Shown: positions 7,285 to 14,503, numbered from the stretch's first letter. The stretch is 16,686 nt of DNA from JBILXY01 sp044378055 (GCA_044378055.1 JBILXY010000020.1:1-16686); one strand, 5' to 3'. Made by a program: numbers and translations. Notes: generated by a model not told the origin, from the sequence alone.

Positions 7285-7476
7285 TTAGATTCTAAAAGTA
7301 TCAGTAAAATACTGTTCAAGGTAGATTAAATGAGCCTCAGAAATGTTTTCGTATAGAAGACACTCGTTCAGCCTTTCTAAAAGCCAGTCAAGCCTTTTCT
7401 GTACTTCTTGTGCGTTATTGTTTCCTACACCTTGAACTTTATTTTTAAGTTCACCATATTTGTCTAAAAGAGACAT
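7285..7476 (-). CDS. small hypothetical protein, 63 residues
   Basis: I do not recognise this protein. It looks mainly helical (KYGELKNKV, then VQKRLDWLLERLNECLLY), with charged and leucine-spaced faces suggesting a small helical bundle. It has one Cys and no membrane segment. Its start is well supported: AGAGGA lies 7-8 bases before the ATG. That is one of the few clear SD sequences in this window, and it is preceded by a small CTGC/GCAG hairpin at 7488-7500. It starts 78 bases after the umuC stop and ends at a good terminator, so it may be the last gene of the SOS-type operon or stand alone. Confidence 0.6.
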   Translation of the reverse strand: MSLLDKYGELKNKVQGVGNNNAQEVQKRLDWLLERLNECLLYENISEAHLIYLEQYFTDTFRI

Positions 7477-7554
7477 TTGTCATTCCTCTGCGTTTTGCAG
7501 TAATTACCTTTGCCCCTTAACATCATCACAAAAATAAAAATTATGCAAGTAAAA

Positions 7555-8835
7555 TTATACCACCTCTAAAAGTTCGTTCCAGTTGGTGGAAAACTGGCGG
7601 CTTCTGTGTTCAGATTTTAGCTTCCAGGTTTTATCGAAACTTTCTCTTCCGGTTTGAATTGTGCTGCTGCCAAAGCGTTTGTTAATAACATCAAAAGTTT
7701 TCATTATTCTAGCCTTTTTGTCTGTCGCTTGAATAGTATTCTCGAACAGGTTTAAAGCTATAGAATTTTCTGGTTGAATGGCAGTTACCATTACCGCAGC
7801 TTTTTTATACTTAAGGCCTTTCACAAAAATTTTATCTAGAATTTCCAGGGTAGATTTAATTAAATCTGGGGTATAGTTGCTTGGGGTTGGTAAGCAAATA
7901 GAGCCACTTAAAAAGGCTTTTCCTTCCTTAAACCTGTTGTTCATTATGTAAACAGTAATCAGCCCGGCTACGGTTTTATTTTTACGAAGTTTTTGCCCCA
8001 CTCTGGATGCAAAACTGGCTACGGCTTCTTGCAAATGTTTATATTCCACAACCTCTTTTCCAAAAGACCGGGAAGAAACTATACTTTTTTTGGCTTCGTT
8101 AACATCATCTAAATTTATGCAGGAAATTCCGCGTAATTCTTGAATGGTTTTTAACCCTGTTAGTTTTAAATTAGATCTTATCCAATCATCGCTTTTAGAA
8201 ACTAAATCTGCTACTGTTTGAACATTTAATTCCTGCAGTTTTTTATTGTACATTCTGCCAATTCCCCAAATATCTTTTACGGCTATTTCTGGAAAATATT
8301 TTTCTTTAGCTTCTGTGCTGCAAATAGAAAAAGCACCCTTGAATTGGTTTAGGTTTTTACCATCTTTTTTGGCAATTTCGTTGGCTAATTTGGCCAGAGT
8401 TTTAGTTTCGCCAAAGCCTATGCAAACTGGAATTCCGGTGTATTGTTTTATTTTGATAACCAAGTCTCTTCCAAATTCTTCCAAATCTTTTTTATTTAGA
8501 AAAGATACATCTAAAAAGGCTTCGTCGATTGAATAAATTTCCATATTTTGGCAGAAAGTTTGCAGAATGTTCATTACTCTATTGCTCATGTCTCCGTACA
8601 AAGAATAATTAGAGGAAAAAACGGCAGCTCCAACTTTATCCAGCTGGTCTTTTATTTTGAAATATGGCCCAGCCATTGGAATACCCATGGCCTTTATTTC
8701 GTTGCTTCTGGCCACCACACAACCATCGTTATTAGATAGAACTACTACGGGTTTATTTTCCAGTTTAGGGTTAAAAACCCGCTCACAAGAAACATAAAAA
8801 TTGTTACAATCTACTAGGGCGAATATTTTTGGCAT
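7555..8835 (-). CDS. umuC: Y-family DNA polymerase V subunit UmuC
   Basis: UmuC is an error-prone translesion polymerase that works with cleaved UmuD. The 426-residue length matches E. coli UmuC (422). Catalytic residues are visible: Asp9 in FALVDCNNFYVSCE, and Asp104 and Glu105 in YSIDEAFLD. LSNNDGCVVARSNE (33-46) and SSNYSLYGDMS (74-84) are UmuC-type finger/palm segments. ALNLF (360-364) matches the sliding-clamp-binding motif of this family. It follows umuD but is separated from it by 199 bases containing an inverted pair of structured repeats; in many bacteria the two genes abut or overlap. No SD precedes the ATG. Confidence 0.96.
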   Translation of the reverse strand: MPKIFALVDCNNFYVSCERVFNPKLENKPVVVLSNNDGCVVARSNEIKAMGIPMAGPYFKIKDQLDKVGAAVFSSNYSLYGDMSNRVMNILQTFCQNMEIYSIDEAFLDVSFLNKKDLEEFGRDLVIKIKQYTGIPVCIGFGETKTLAKLANEIAKKDGKNLNQFKGAFSICSTEAKEKYFPEIAVKDIWGIGRMYNKKLQELNVQTVADLVSKSDDWIRSNLKLTGLKTIQELRGISCINLDDVNEAKKSIVSSRSFGKEVVEYKHLQEAVASFASRVGQKLRKNKTVAGLITVYIMNNRFKEGKAFLSGSICLPTPSNYTPDLIKSTLEILDKIFVKGLKYKKAAVMVTAIQPENSIALNLFENTIQATDKKARIMKTFDVINKRFGSSTIQTGRESFDKTWKLKSEHRSRQFSTNWNELLEVV

Positions 8836-8896
8836 GTGTGGGAGTTTTTTTGGTTGTCTATGTTGTTTGATTGTTGGAGATGCGGTGGTCGCCGGT

Positions 8897-8940
8897 ACTA
8901 CCCCCAGAGCTTCGCTCTGACCCCTTACCAGGGGTACTTT
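8897..8940 (+). repeat. two-hairpin repeat, copy 3 (left half of inverted pair)
   Basis: ACTACCCC (8897-8904), hairpin AGAGC/GCTCT with loop TTC (8906-8918), then the 6-bp stem ACCCCT/AGGGGT with loop TACC (8920-8935), then ACTTTT. It pairs with an inverted copy at 8959-9002. The outer ends ACTACCCC and GGGGTAGT form 8-base terminal inverted repeats of a 106-base unit between umuD and umuC. Confidence 0.7.
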
Positions 8941-8958
8941 TCCCCCTTCGGTTCACTA

Positions 8959-9002
8959 ATGTACCCCTATTTAGGGGTGAAACCATTAGGTTTCGGGGTA
9001 GT
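8959..9002 (-). repeat. two-hairpin repeat, copy 4 (right half of inverted pair)
   Basis: Read on the minus strand from 9002: ACTACCCC, G, hairpin AAACC/GGTTT with loop TAAT (8980-8993), CA, then the stem ACCCCT/AGGGGT with loop AAAT (8963-8978), then ACATT. The second stem is identical to that of copy 3, while the first stem has a wholly different but still perfectly paired sequence. Confidence 0.7.
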
Positions 9003-9034
9003 AAAGCACATCATTTACAATAATCGATTAAATT

Positions 9035-9472
9035 TTAGATGCTGGGTTTGTGGATTACATAGGTTACTACTCCCCATACTTGGAATACTTGGTCTTCTTC
9101 TACTTGAATTGGTTGATAATTGGGGTTGGCTGGAATTAAGGAAATTTTTCCTGCTTTTTTGCTTAATTGTTTTACGGTAAATTCTCCATCTAAACAAGCT
9201 AAAATTATATCGCCGTGTTTGGCTTGCTGCTGCCTATCTACAATAATAATATCGTCTGGAAAAATTCCGGCCTCTGTCATAGAATTTCCTGTTACTTTTA
9301 CGAAAAAAGTTGAATCTGGGTGCTGAATTAATTTCTGGTTTAAATCAATTTTACCCTCCATATAATCATCGGCGGGGGAAGGAAAACCTGCAGGAACCAA
9401 AGTATTGAATAAAGGCAGTTGAAGCTTGGTGCCAGTTTGTACTCCAAAAAATTGCATATTCCAAACTTGCAT
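9035..9472 (-). CDS. umuD: UmuD-like S24 peptidase
   Basis: UmuD self-cleaves when RecA filaments form and then joins UmuC as polymerase V. The 145-residue protein aligns almost end to end with E. coli UmuD with a constant offset of 4. The cleavage site is Ala28-Gly29 in LVPAGFPSPADDY, the catalytic Ser is 64 (GNSMTEAGI), and the catalytic Lys is 101 (DGEFTVKQL). IDLNQKLIQHP is also conserved. An Ala-Gly site replaces the Cys-Gly of E. coli, as in LexA. The first ATG gives the best fit to family length; Met6 is a possible alternative. It lies 30 bases after the ATP-grasp stop, so is likely cotranscribed. I found no clear LexA box of either classical type. Confidence 0.95.
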   Translation of the reverse strand: MQVWNMQFFGVQTGTKLQLPLFNTLVPAGFPSPADDYMEGKIDLNQKLIQHPDSTFFVKVTGNSMTEAGIFPDDIIIVDRQQQAKHGDIILACLDGEFTVKQLSKKAGKISLIPANPNYQPIQVEEDQVFQVWGVVTYVIHKPSI

Positions 9473-9502
9473 CTAAAAAGGGTAAATGTCAATCATCTAG
9501 GT

Positions 9503-10327
9503 CTATAAATTGATTAAAATTCTTTTAAACATATCCACTACAATTTGTTTGTCATTTTCCTCTATAAATTTTCTGTAAACTGGTTGGGAATTTAATTCTA
9601 CAAGCCACATTTTATCTTGGTTATCAATAATAATATCTAGGCCGGAATAAACTAAATCTATTTGTCTGAAAATTGGATTTATAAATTCTTGAATTTTTTG
9701 AATTAAAATTTCGTCTTTAATATGTTTTGCCTTGGCCCCTTCCCAGTGCAGGGGGCTTAAATTACCAGAAAAATTTGCTTCTGAAATATCTTTCAAATAT
9801 ACCAATTCCACCTTTCCCTTAAAAGTAATTACCCTAAATTCTTGTTTAGACTGAATACATTCCTGGGCTAAAAGAAGATAGTCGTAATCTATAGTTTTTT
9901 TATTAAAAATTGTGTTTATTGCAGCTAAAACTTCCCCTGCATTACTACATTTAAAAACATTAGTTCCGTGCGACTTTTGATTTGGTTTTAAAATAACTGG
10001 CAGTGAAAAATTACTTAAAATACTATCTGCAACTTCGGCATTATTTTTTTGTAAAACATAACTTTTAAATTCAGCTGGAACTTCTGGATCTAAAAAATCT
10101 AAAGTTTTTGGCATTGATATAAACTTATTCAAAAGCTGAAAAGTGAAGCTTTTATCCTTGCAAATTTTAGCCACAGTTTCATTGTTAAACGAAGTGGATC
10201 CATTCAAAAAAGTAACATGATTATTACCAATAGTAACAAACAACAAATTTTTATTTCTATCTTTGAAACTATATTGCAATCCAAGTTGATCACAGGCCTG
10301 CAGAACCAAAGAAATATTAGGAAGCAT
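9503..10327 (-). CDS. ATP-grasp (RimK-like) ligase
   Basis: This 274-residue protein of the ATP-grasp superfamily, which joins a carboxylate to an amine or thiol through an acyl-phosphate, resembles RimK-type peptide ligases. Visible are the ATP-binding Lys in VILKPNQKSHGTNVF (Lys114), the hinge segment LLLAQECI (151-158), EFRVITFKGKVELVYLKD (163-180, with conserved Arg165), and the metal-binding end DIIID and WLVELNSQP (Asp231, Glu244, Asn246). The glycine-rich lid is short (KSHGTNVF). The acceptor substrate cannot be read. It starts 10 bases after the PH-domain gene and precedes umuD, an unusual setting for this enzyme type. Confidence 0.82.
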   Translation of the reverse strand: MLPNISLVLQACDQLGLQYSFKDRNKNLLFVTIGNNHVTFLNGSTSFNNETVAKICKDKSFTFQLLNKFISMPKTLDFLDPEVPAEFKSYVLQKNNAEVADSILSNFSLPVILKPNQKSHGTNVFKCSNAGEVLAAINTIFNKKTIDYDYLLLAQECIQSKQEFRVITFKGKVELVYLKDISEANFSGNLSPLHWEGAKAKHIKDEILIQKIQEFINPIFRQIDLVYSGLDIIIDNQDKMWLVELNSQPVYRKFIEENDKQIVVDMFKRILINL

Positions 10328-10337
10328 GTTTAAATAC

Positions 10338-10721
10338 TTATGTTACTTTCAAAACGTAATCTGAAATTATTTGGTAAACAGCGTCTATGTTGGAATCTTT
10401 ACCAAATTTTAATTGAATAGGAAGTGGGTAAGAACGAACAAATAAATTTATTTCGCTATCCATATCAAAAGTGCCTGCGTTTTCTTTGGTAAATACAGAA
10501 ATTTGGGAATAAGGAATAGACTTAAAACTTTTCTTTCTGCCAGTTAAGCCTTGCGCGTCAACTAAAATTAATCTTTCGTTGGTGAAAATAATAAAATCTC
10601 TGAAGGTTTTGAAGGCTGTAAAAACCGACTCATTTTCAACTAAAATATTTTCTATTAAAGGTTGATAATCGCTGGGGCTTGCTTGGGTAGAATTGCCTAA
10701 TAAGTTTTGTAAGAATGACAT
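10338..10721 (-). CDS. bacterial PH-domain protein
   Basis: This 127-residue soluble protein resembles bacterial pleckstrin-homology (bPH, YvbH-like) proteins. Features include ENESVFTAFKTFRDFIIFTNERLILVDAQGL (29-59) with its FTNERLILVD strand, the basic GRKKSFKSIPYSQISVF segment, and a closing helix AVYQIISDYVLK. In this family these parts form one seven-stranded PH fold plus a C-terminal helix. The molecular role of bPH proteins is mostly unknown. It is the first gene of the run to umuD/umuC. A TAATAT stands 8 bases before the ATG and no SD is present. No enzyme motif is visible. Confidence 0.75.
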   Translation of the reverse strand: MSFLQNLLGNSTQASPSDYQPLIENILVENESVFTAFKTFRDFIIFTNERLILVDAQGLTGRKKSFKSIPYSQISVFTKENAGTFDMDSEINLFVRSYPLPIQLKFGKDSNIDAVYQIISDYVLKVT

Positions 10722-10956
10722 AGATATTGATATTAAAATTGTTTTTATTTGGTTCGTGGTTGCTGACTCACTTCGAACTTATAATTGGTCTGGCTTTGAA
10801 TTAACTTTTGGTCAAATTAATAAATTAGATACTTATTTGTAGGCTAAGAGTTAAAACTATTAAGCCACTGTTCCAAAAGCCTGGTATAAAAAGCTAAATT
10901 TTATAATAATAAGAATTTCTTTTGCCATTTTTCTTTTTGCCATTCTAAGTTTTAAT

Positions 10957-11367
10957 ATGTACCAGACCCCGCTAAAGAAATTTATACTTTCTACATTGCA
11001 AGCTGCTGAATCTGCACTTTCTGTTCCTGATATAGCTATATTAGCAAAGGAAGCTGGTTTAGATTACAATATATCTAGTTTTTATAGGCAATTACAAAAA
11101 TTAATTCAAGACAATCTAGTTTCAGAATATAAGTTTTCTGATGGAGTAAGTAAATTTGAAATTAAAAAAGAAAATTCTCGTAATCATTTTCACTTAATCT
11201 GCCAATCTTGTAAAAAAAATTTTTGCATAAATATAGAAAATGATATTTTAAATAAACTTTTAAATTTAGGTGATAATAGCAGCGTTATTGTTCAAAAAGT
11301 AAATTTAGAATTTGAAGGTGTTTGTAAAAATTGCTCATCCTCTAGTATTCAAAAGGTCTTAATTTAA
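10957..11367 (+). CDS. Fur-family metalloregulator (Fur/Zur-like)
   Basis: This DNA-binding repressor uses metal as co-repressor. The 136-residue protein has a winged-helix N-terminal part (about 5-70), with the typical SFYRQLQKLIQDNLV recognition-helix region (41-55). The C-terminal part has HFHLICQSC (77-85) and CKNC (123-126), two CxxC pairs that form the structural zinc site. His77 and His79 may belong to a metal-sensing site. Which metal it senses cannot be read. The neighbouring COG0523 gene, with a 7-1-7 palindrome in its promoter, points to zinc (Zur). A TATAAT lies at 10902-10907, 49 bases before the ATG, without a good -35. Confidence 0.85.
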   Translation: MYQTPLKKFILSTLQAAESALSVPDIAILAKEAGLDYNISSFYRQLQKLIQDNLVSEYKFSDGVSKFEIKKENSRNHFHLICQSCKKNFCINIENDILNKLLNLGDNSSVIVQKVNLEFEGVCKNCSSSSIQKVLI

Positions 11368-11461
11368 GAATTTACTGTTAAGCTGTAGCTTATAGAATAC
11401 TAATATTTTATTACCAAGCTGTATTGAAGTACGAAACTTTATTGTGCGTTGTAGTGATAAA

Positions 11462-11491
11462 TTGACAATTTGCAATATTGTTGCATATTCT
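11462..11491 (+). promoter_or_regulatory. promoter of the COG0523-CooC operon
   Basis: TTGACA (11462-11467) is a perfect -35. An 18-base spacer leads to TATTCT (11486-11491, 4 of 6 matches). The ATG at 11498 lies about 7 bases after the -10, so the transcript would start at or beside the start codon and be leaderless. The spacer carries the palindromic operator listed separately. Confidence 0.55.
11471..11485 (+). promoter_or_regulatory. 7-1-7 palindrome, candidate Fur/Zur operator
   Basis: TGCAATA-T-TGTTGCA is a 15-base inverted repeat with 6 of 7 half-site positions matching around a central base. This is the 7-1-7 architecture bound by Fur-family dimers. It lies exactly between the -35 and -10, where a bound repressor would block polymerase. 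A Fur-family regulator is encoded directly upstream. Regulation is inferred. Confidence 0.5.
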
Positions 11492-11497
11492 TTAAAA

Positions 11498-12688
11498 ATG
11501 AAATCAAAATCTGTAAAAAAGTTACCAATCACAGTTTTGTCTGGTTTTTTAGGCAGTGGTAAGACAACCCTGTTAAACCATATTTTAACCAATCAGGAGG
11601 GAAAAAAGATTGCAGTAATTGTAAACGACATTGGTGAAGTGAATATAGACTCTGAGTGGCTTACAAACAACGGAGGAATTCTTTCTAAAACCCAAGAAAA
11701 CCTGGTAGAAATGAGTAATGGATGTATTTGCTGTACCCTTAGGGGAGATTTGCTTGAAGAGGTAGCCAAGCTGGCCCTATCTGGTAAATATGACTACCTT
11801 GTTATTGAATCAAGTGGAGTTAGCGAGCCATTGCCAGTTGCCCAAACTTTCTCATTTAGCACCGGCGATGATCAGGATTTATCGGAAATAACTAAGCTTG
11901 ACACAATGGTAACTGTGGTAGATGCAACCAATTTTTTCGAAATTTATACTGAAGGAAAAACCTTAAAGGAAGTTAAACAACAAAACACAGAAGACGATGA
12001 AAGAAACTTGGCTTCTTTACTTACCGAGCAAATAGAGTTTGCAGATGTAATTTTAATAAACAAATCTGATTTAGTTACCAAGGAAAAGGTTGCAAAAGTA
12101 AGCGAAATTGTTAAGAAATTAAATTCTACAGCCAATATTTACTTAACCACAAAAGGCATAATAGATTTAGATAAAATATTAAACACAAACTTGTTCGATA
12201 TGGAAAAAGCCGAAACTTCTGCAGGCTGGATTAAGGAATTAACAAATGCACACAAACCAGAAACTATAGAGTATGGTATATCTAGTTTTGTTTATAAGGG
12301 TAGAAAACCATTTGATGAAAAGAAAATTAACAAATTTTTTGAAAGTGGTAACACTGTTGGTGTTATAAGGGCCAAAGGTTTTTATTGGCTTAACACAGAC
12401 TATACTTCTGTATATAATTATTCTCAGGCAGGAGTAAATGTTGAATATGGCTCATCTATGGGTTTGTGGTGGTCTGCAGCCCCAGTTGAATATTGGCCAA
12501 CATTGCCAGAGCAAATAGAGTCTTTAGAAAGCAAAATGGAACCAACAATAGGTGATAGACGGCAAGAGTTTGTTTTTATTGGAATTGATATGGATAAAGA
12601 TGAAATTATTAATCAACTAAACAATTGTTTGGTAGATATTGAAGAAAATAAATTACAACGCAAATTAATAGAAGAATTACAAAATTAA
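11498..12688 (+). CDS. COG0523 (CobW-family) GTPase, putative zinc chaperone
   Basis: This G3E-family GTPase probably delivers a metal, often zinc, to client proteins. The N-terminal domain has Walker A GFLGSGKTT (16-24), the metal-binding CxCC motif CICC (76-79) in NGCICCTLRGDL, Walker B/switch ESSGVSEP (104-111), and the guanine-specifying NKSD (188-191). The C-terminal CobW_C domain begins near YGISSFVYKGRKPF and includes KGFYWLN and DRRQEFVFIGIDMD. There is no His-rich insertion. I use the ATG at 11498 rather than one 54 bases upstream because the promoter and operator lie between them and the family begins here; this gives 396 residues. The CooC-like gene follows after 5 bases. Confidence 0.9.
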   Translation: MKSKSVKKLPITVLSGFLGSGKTTLLNHILTNQEGKKIAVIVNDIGEVNIDSEWLTNNGGILSKTQENLVEMSNGCICCTLRGDLLEEVAKLALSGKYDYLVIESSGVSEPLPVAQTFSFSTGDDQDLSEITKLDTMVTVVDATNFFEIYTEGKTLKEVKQQNTEDDERNLASLLTEQIEFADVILINKSDLVTKEKVAKVSEIVKKLNSTANIYLTTKGIIDLDKILNTNLFDMEKAETSAGWIKELTNAHKPETIEYGISSFVYKGRKPFDEKKINKFFESGNTVGVIRAKGFYWLNTDYTSVYNYSQAGVNVEYGSSMGLWWSAAPVEYWPTLPEQIESLESKMEPTIGDRRQEFVFIGIDMDKDEIINQLNNCLVDIEENKLQRKLIEELQN

Positions 12689-12693
12689 ATGAT

Positions 12694-13551
12694 ATGAAAA
12701 TTGCTATTTTAGGAAAAGGTGGAAGCGGTAAAAGTACAATAAGCTGGCTTCTTTCAAGCTATTTATCTACAAATTTAAATCAGTCTGTACTTGCCATAGA
12801 CGCAGACCATAACATGGATCTTTCTGCTAATTTGGGTTTTGAAGTAAATGCCAAAACTAAAACCTTGCTTCAGTATAATAACCAATTAAGACAAATTCTT
12901 AGTTTAAAGGAAAATGACAAGTGGTTTGAAGCTTTTTCTTTACTAAATTTACCAACTTTTTCTTTTCCAAATTTAGACAGTTTTAGCCAAGAAATTAGCT
13001 ATCAACTAAATTCTAATTTGTATTTACAAATACTGGGTCTTGGCCAAGAAAGCTTATTGTATCAAGATATGTGTTCGCACGCACATTCTGCTGGTTTAAA
13101 ATTTTATTTGGCCCTGCTAAAATTACAATCAAACAGCAATTTAATTATAGACGGGGTTGCTGGAACAGATATGTTAAATTATGGTTTGTACTTGGGTTGT
13201 AATGCCAGCATTGTTTCTTTAGAAAATCATATTAACAGCCATAGAGTTTTAGATAAAATTTTGGTAATAAATAAAAGTGTAGGCCTGCCAACCTATGTTG
13301 TTTTAAACAAGTACCAAGATAATCAAAGCTATAGTAAGCTTAGAGAAAAATATGAAGAATACATTATTGGTAAAATTAATTTAGATAATGCCATTGTTGA
13401 TAATAATTATGCCAGCTTGTCTGAACAGAATATAGAAAATTTGGCTGAAATTGTTGAAAAACTTTCAAATTTTGATGATTTAAAAAATCAGAATAACTGG
13501 GAAAGACTTAAAACTTTTCAAACAAAAAAGCTTGGCTTAGAAAAAGATTAG
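12694..13551 (+). CDS. CooC-like P-loop ATPase, putative metal-insertion factor
   Basis: This 285-residue SIMIBI-class ATPase of the MinD/ParA/CooC type has a deviant Walker A GKGGSGKST (7-15) with the signature Lys8 and Lys13, then LAIDADHNMDLSANLG (33-48), as in CooC (the nickel-insertion ATPase of CO dehydrogenase). LIIDGVAGTD is the switch-II region and VVLNKY the base-recognition strand. At the place where CooC proteins carry a metal-binding Cys-x-Cys pair, this protein has Cys127-x-His129-x-His131. It is translationally close to the COG0523 GTPase (5 bases apart), implying joint work in metal delivery. No carbon monoxide dehydrogenase or other nickel enzyme is in the window, so the client is unknown. 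MinD-type roles are less likely, as no amphipathic membrane-targeting tail is seen. Confidence 0.75.
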   Translation: MKIAILGKGGSGKSTISWLLSSYLSTNLNQSVLAIDADHNMDLSANLGFEVNAKTKTLLQYNNQLRQILSLKENDKWFEAFSLLNLPTFSFPNLDSFSQEISYQLNSNLYLQILGLGQESLLYQDMCSHAHSAGLKFYLALLKLQSNSNLIIDGVAGTDMLNYGLYLGCNASIVSLENHINSHRVLDKILVINKSVGLPTYVVLNKYQDNQSYSKLREKYEEYIIGKINLDNAIVDNNYASLSEQNIENLAEIVEKLSNFDDLKNQNNWERLKTFQTKKLGLEKD

Positions 13552-13655
13552 TTTTGAATTCAACTGCAAGGTGTTTTAAATTAAACATTTTACAGTTGGG
13601 TTTAAGTTCATTCTTATTCCTAACATACAAACTTCAATTTGGAGCATTGTTTATA

Positions 13656-14258
13656 ATGTGTGGAAGACCAGATAATCCATTTTCAAAACCATGGGATAGT
13701 CGTAAACATCTAGAAACCCTTCTAGAATTTTACAACATCGAACATTATCAACTCATTGAGAAAATTGTAAATGCTGCAACAGATCGGTTTTTCCCAAATA
13801 TTGGAGAGATAGTCTGGCTGGCAGAAGTTGCAAAAACAGTGAGTACGCCGAGAACTGTGCCGCTATTAATGCCTCTAAGCTTTGTTGTTGAAAATAAAAA
13901 GTATGTATCAAGTGATGGTTTGCTTCTGCATAATTCTTTGGCTGACACATCGTTGATAAAATTTTCAAGGCAGATCAATGCAAATAAAGTTTATGTATTG
14001 TTAGAACAGATTGGTCGACCTCCATTTTGGTTCCATTCTTGTGGGAATTATTTTTTTGCTGATAATGAGAGTATAGATGGTTACCTAAATGAGCAGGAGT
14101 ATAGATCTAAGATTGATCTTGTGCAAGAAGAGCTGATTGTTTCTGACTCTCCACATATCCTGGCAATGTACCAGATTTCTGGTGTTCAGCGAGTAATTGA
14201 TATTACCTCAGCTATAATTTCAAAAGATCAATCAGTGACTTCAGCAGTTGTTGTCTAA
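13656..14258 (+). CDS. protein starting MCGR, possible diverged SRAP-type protein
   Basis: I do not firmly recognise this 200-residue protein. The ATG at 13656 has GGAG 11 bases upstream; a TTG start at 13554 is possible but has no SD. The chosen start gives Met-Cys-Gly-Arg, the hallmark of SRAP proteins (YedK/HMCES), which use Cys2 to crosslink abasic sites in single-stranded DNA. Parts of the SRAP pattern follow in order: a DRFFPNIGEIVWLAE segment (compare RYNxAPxxxV), HNSLADT at 92-98 (compare NARxET), and GRPPFWF at 120-126 (compare the GxYEW strand). The family's catalytic Glu and His are not evident. It may be a degenerate or altered SRAP, or unrelated. It lies about 100 bases after the CooC-like gene and ends before a terminator. 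Confidence 0.55.
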   Translation: MCGRPDNPFSKPWDSRKHLETLLEFYNIEHYQLIEKIVNAATDRFFPNIGEIVWLAEVAKTVSTPRTVPLLMPLSFVVENKKYVSSDGLLLHNSLADTSLIKFSRQINANKVYVLLEQIGRPPFWFHSCGNYFFADNESIDGYLNEQEYRSKIDLVQEELIVSDSPHILAMYQISGVQRVIDITSAIISKDQSVTSAVVV

Positions 14259-14288
14259 TTTCACATTACTGTTTGCCAGTAAATTTAC

Positions 14289-14318
14289 AAGGTGTAGTTT
14301 AATATTACACCTTTTTTA
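14289..14318 (+). terminator. rho-independent terminator
   Basis: The stem GGTGTA (14291-14296)/TACACC (14306-14311), extended by AA/TT, has a 9-base loop and runs into CTTTTTTATTTT. It lies 30 bases after the stop of the MCGR gene and ends the metal block. The A-rich left flank may also serve the minus-strand tRNA-Gln transcript. Confidence 0.75.
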
Positions 14319-14429
14319 TTTTAGTTAAAAATTTAAAAAATGTTTTTTTGTTTAGGTTTTTTCTATTTGTTGTAGAATAAGTTGAAGTTAGTTTATGTTT
14401 ATTTAGCCCAAATGAACTTATTATGGCTT

Positions 14430-14503
14430 TGGTTCGGGAATAGGGATTCGAACCCCAATAGTTGGTACCAGAAACCAAAGTCCTACCATTAGACGATTCC
14501 CGA
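14430..14503 (-). tRNA. tRNA-Gln (anticodon CTG)
   Basis: The minus strand folds as a 74-base cloverleaf. The acceptor stem is TCGGGAA/TTCCCGA, with the U1-A72 pair typical of glutamine tRNAs. The D arm is GTC/GAC. The anticodon stem TTGGT/ACCAA holds loop TTCTGGT (CTG). The T arm is TGGGG/CCCTA with loop TTCGAAT. The discriminator is A and the CCA is encoded. Confidence 0.95.

Noticed and set aside
8836..9180. 114-codon reading frame on the plus strand
   Set aside because: It crosses the inverted repeat pair and runs antisense into umuD; umuD on the other strand is a clear match to its family.
10722..10956. SOS (LexA) box or divergent operator between the PH gene and the Fur-like gene
   Set aside because: A GTTCG/CGAAC inverted repeat is present (near 10762-10790), but its 17-base spacing fits neither the CTGT-N8-ACAG nor the GAAC-N4-GTTC type.
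11444..11497. Upstream ATG for the COG0523 GTPase
   Set aside because: The extra 18 residues do not resemble the family, and the segment holds a strong -35 and the palindromic operator.
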